Shown here: piece by piece, positions 5,713 through 7,645 of the stretch
Position numbering within the stretch: position 1 is the first letter of the stretch
How the letters are laid out: the number at the start of each line of letters is the position of its first letter
DNA from: Verrucomicrobiota bacterium
GTDB lineage: Bacteria > Verrucomicrobiota > Verrucomicrobiia > Limisphaerales > AV2
DNA: 7,645 bases
Assembly (NCBI GenBank): GCA_003219345.1
Contig: QHOP01000380.1
Coordinates: forward strand, 1 to 7,645
Reading direction: 5' to 3'
Position numbers and translations under genes: made by a program
Notes under the pieces: generated by a model
Seen by the model: the letters and a program-made list of their open reading frames with translations, nothing else
The model's database searches: none
Told to the model about the DNA's origin: nothing

Positions 5713-7545
5713 ATGAAGAAAGTCGCGCTTGTATTCGTGCTGACTGTGTTCGTGCCGAGCCTCGTGCTGGCCTGGCTCGCGGTCCGCTCGCTGCGCGACC
5801 AGCAGTTCGTGCTCGAACGCCAGCAGTCGCTCCTCTACCAGGGCGTCGCGGATTCAGTCGCCAGGGAAGCCGCGAACTTGATCGCCGACCACCAGCGTGA
5901 GTTCGCGCGGCAGGTCGAAGCGCTGCTCGCCAATGACAAGCCGATTGAGATCGCCGGTTCCTTTGATGAACGCCTGCGCAAGGACTGGCCGCTGGCGGAA
6001 GTCGGCTTCGCCGTTTCGCTCGACGGCACCTGTTACGCGCCGTCGCAGTTGTTCGGCAGCTCCGAAGCGCATCGATTCCTCCTCGACAACGAAAGATTCC
6101 TCACCAGCCGCGAAAGCGTCGAGGTTTACTGGGACAGTCCGAAGAGCTCGATCAACCTCCAGCAGGCCGGGGAGAAAAACCAGAAGCCAGCAAGCGGCGA
6201 AGGGAGCAACGCACCGGCGTCCCCGGCGACGCCGGACAGTTATTTGAGCAGTCCGCCAGGTCATGCGAAGGAGCAGAAGCTGGCGCGCAACGTTGAACCA
6301 CAGCAAACGCAGTCAAGAACGTCCAAACAGGCCTGGTCGAAGGCTTCGGTGTCTGAAGCCGAGTTCCGCCAGCTCGTCGGCGCCTCCACCGAAGGCACCG
6401 TCGCGCGCTTTCTGCAGAACAAACTCAACGTCATGTTCTGGTATCGTTCGCCGCGCGACCCGCAGATCGTGTTCGGCGCGCTGGTCAACCTGCCCCGGCT
6501 GGTCGAGGGCCTCAGCGACCTCGTGAAGGTTGAGCCGGAATCGTTGCGCGACGAAATCTGCGTGGCGTTGCTTGACGACTCGGCGCGCGTAGTAACCAAA
6601 ACCCACCCCGGGTTTCAAACGAATTGGAAGCGCCCGTTCGTGGCGACGGAGATCGGCGAAGTTTTGCCGCATTGGGAGGTCGCGGTTTATCTCGTGAACC
6701 CCGCGAGGCTCACCCGGTCGGCTCAAACGTTGAAAGTCACGCTCGGTTTGTTGATCGGCGTGTTGGTGCTGGCCATCGGCGTGGGCGGCTGGCTGATTGT
6801 GCTGGACTTGAAACGGCAGCTCACGCTGGCCCGACAAAAGACCGACTTCGTCAGCAACGTCTCGCACGAACTGAAAACGCCGCTCACTTCCATCCGCATG
6901 TTCTCGGAATTGCTGGCCGATGGTCGCGTGAGCGACAAAGAAAAGCAGCGTTCCTACTTCAACATCATCACCGCGGAGACGGCGCGCCTGACGCGCCTGA
7001 TCAACAACGTCCTCGATTTTTCGCGCCTGGAACGCGGCGAGAAAAAATACAATATTGCCAAATGCGACCTCCTCGGCGTCGTGCGGGAAACGGTCGGGAC
7101 CTACCGCCCGCACCTCGAAGCCGGCGGCTTCAAACTCGAATGCGACCTGCCGGCGTCGCCGTTGTTCGTCAACGGCGACCGCGACGCGCTCGCGCAGATC
7201 GTTGTGAACCTGCTTTCCAACGCGGAGAAATATTCAGGCGAACGGAAGGAAGCGCGCGTGGAAGTGCGCCGGCAGTCGCAGCCATTGGCCCACGTCGAAG
7301 TGCGCGTGCTCGACCGCGGCCTGGGCGTGCCAAAGGGTTGCGAAGAAAAAATCTTCGAACAGTTTTATCGCGCCCACGACTCGCTGAGCAGCGGCATCCA
7401 AGGGTCGGGGCTCGGTTTGACTCTGGCGCGACAGATTGCCCGCGCGCATGGCGGCGACGTCACTTACGAGCCACGCGAGGGGGGCGGGAGTTGTTTTGTG
7501 TTGCGTCTGCCTGCGAGTCCGAATTCAACCACGAATGAACACTAA
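5713..7545 (+). CDS. Membrane sensor histidine kinase (HisKA + HATPase_c, no HAMP)
   Basis: A 610-residue sensor kinase. TM1 is about residues 4-24 and TM2 about 341-364. Between them lies a roughly 315-residue sensor region presumably outside the cytoplasm, interrupted by a Ser/Pro/Gln/Lys-rich linker (about 143-215). Only some 20 residues separate TM2 from the phospho-acceptor H385 in SHELKTPL, so there is no HAMP domain. The kinase core is complete: NLLSNAEKYS (499-508, N box), DRGLGVP (534-540, G1), FEQFYR (548-553, F box) and GSGLGL (564-569, G2). It should autophosphorylate on H385 and pass phosphate to a response regulator, whose gene probably starts at 7625. The ATG at 5713 is preferred because TM1 follows at once. 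An in-frame ATG at 5638 would add 25 Pro/Gly/Arg-rich residues unlike a membrane leader. The last residues (TTNEH) and the stop are encoded inside the downstream inverted repeat. The signal sensed is unknown. Confidence 0.93.
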   Translation: MKKVALVFVLTVFVPSLVLAWLAVRSLRDQQFVLERQQSLLYQGVADSVAREAANLIADHQREFARQVEALLANDKPIEIAGSFDERLRKDWPLAEVGFAVSLDGTCYAPSQLFGSSEAHRFLLDNERFLTSRESVEVYWDSPKSSINLQQAGEKNQKPASGEGSNAPASPATPDSYLSSPPGHAKEQKLARNVEPQQTQSRTSKQAWSKASVSEAEFRQLVGASTEGTVARFLQNKLNVMFWYRSPRDPQIVFGALVNLPRLVEGLSDLVKVEPESLRDEICVALLDDSARVVTKTHPGFQTNWKRPFVATEIGEVLPHWEVAVYLVNPARLTRSAQTLKVTLGLLIGVLVLAIGVGGWLIVLDLKRQLTLARQKTDFVSNVSHELKTPLTSIRMFSELLADGRVSDKEKQRSYFNIITAETARLTRLINNVLDFSRLERGEKKYNIAKCDLLGVVRETVGTYRPHLEAGGFKLECDLPASPLFVNGDRDALAQIVVNLLSNAEKYSGERKEARVEVRRQSQPLAHVEVRVLDRGLGVPKGCEEKIFEQFYRAHDSLSSGIQGSGLGLTLARQIARAHGGDVTYEPREGGGSCFVLRLPASPNSTTNEH

Positions 7546-7616
7546 TGGACACGAATGCCGGGTCGGTTTCGCAACGCCAGGGCTTTTGGTTCGTGTTCAT
7601 TCGTGTTCATTCGTGG
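7529..7616. repeat. Large inverted repeat (27-bp arms) between kinase and regulator genes
   Basis: The left arm, 7529-7555 (starting CCACGAATGAACAC), pairs with the right arm, 7590-7616 (ending CATTCGTGG), at 25 of 27 positions around a 34-nt loop. The right arm is itself nearly periodic: TTCGTGTTCA occurs twice in tandem, followed by TTCGTGG, a 10-bp period; the left arm is a decayed version of the same period. The element overlaps the last five kinase codons and its stop. From general knowledge, CCACGAATG/CATTCGTGG-type repeats are scattered through many environmental bacterial genomes with no agreed role. Its right arm ends 8 nt before the next ATG. Confidence 0.85.
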
Positions 7617-7624
7617 TTTATCGC

Positions 7625-7645
7625 ATGAAAACGAAAATCCTGATT
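7625..7645 (+). CDS. Start of probable response regulator, truncated by window end
   Basis: Seven codons, MKTKILI, run to the window end. This is the usual opening of an OmpR-type receiver domain (first beta strand, normally followed by acidic residues such as VEDE). Position directly after a sensor kinase on the same strand, 79 nt past its stop, fits a two-component pair in kinase-regulator order. The acidic pocket and phospho-acceptor Asp lie beyond the window, so the identity is an inference from context. No Shine-Dalgarno is visible; that position is taken by the right arm of the inverted repeat. Confidence 0.5.

Noticed and set aside
6624..7538. A 304-codon open frame in another phase of the kinase gene
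   Set aside because: It overlaps the complete HisKA/HATPase domains, and its product is Arg/Ala-rich with no domain, typical of an out-of-frame shadow.

Overview
The window looks like chromosomal DNA of a GC-rich, Gram-negative bacterium, most likely a Verrucomicrobiota member of the Pedosphaera/Limisphaerales type. This is inferred from gene style, not from a marker gene. The indicators are a type II-secretion-like pseudopilin with a degenerate H-X9-DG-type C-terminus, a secreted PQQ-like beta-propeller protein with a C-terminal 'ASTDL...RFFRV' module, a secreted protein with a HEWGTFTSV motif, a HAMP-less sensor kinase, and palindromic dispersed repeats. No rRNA, tRNA, CRISPR array, transposase or phage gene was seen.

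Layout. (1) 39-1076 (+): a xylose-isomerase-like TIM-barrel protein that keeps nearly all class I xylose isomerase active-site residues, but has one metal-ligand Asp replaced by His. (2) 1077-1395: a gene-free gap between convergent genes, filled mostly by two tandem, related, hairpin-forming repeat units (1140-1260 and 1264-1377). (3) 3839-1396 (-): a two-gene operon. A secreted beta-propeller protein comes first, then a pseudopilin whose TTG start overlaps the propeller stop codon by 4 nt and has a strong Shine-Dalgarno sequence inside the propeller gene. (4) 3840-4094: a divergent intergenic region with an imperfect 20-bp dyad, a 9-bp inverted repeat and a small hairpin. (5) 4095-5474 (+): a secreted protein of unknown function. 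(6) 5713-7545 (+): a membrane sensor histidine kinase. It is followed by a large inverted repeat (7529-7616) that encodes the last kinase codons and ends 8 nt before a new ATG. (7) 7625-7645 (+): the first seven codons of what is probably the partner response regulator, cut by the window end.

The propeller and pseudopilin are probably co-translated envelope or extracellular proteins. The kinase and the truncated downstream gene are probably a two-component pair. Nothing ties the sugar-isomerase-like gene functionally to the rest. I did not find a clearly new multi-gene system. The most useful leads are the His-substituted isomerase, the tandem composite repeats, and the inverted repeat wedged between kinase and regulator.
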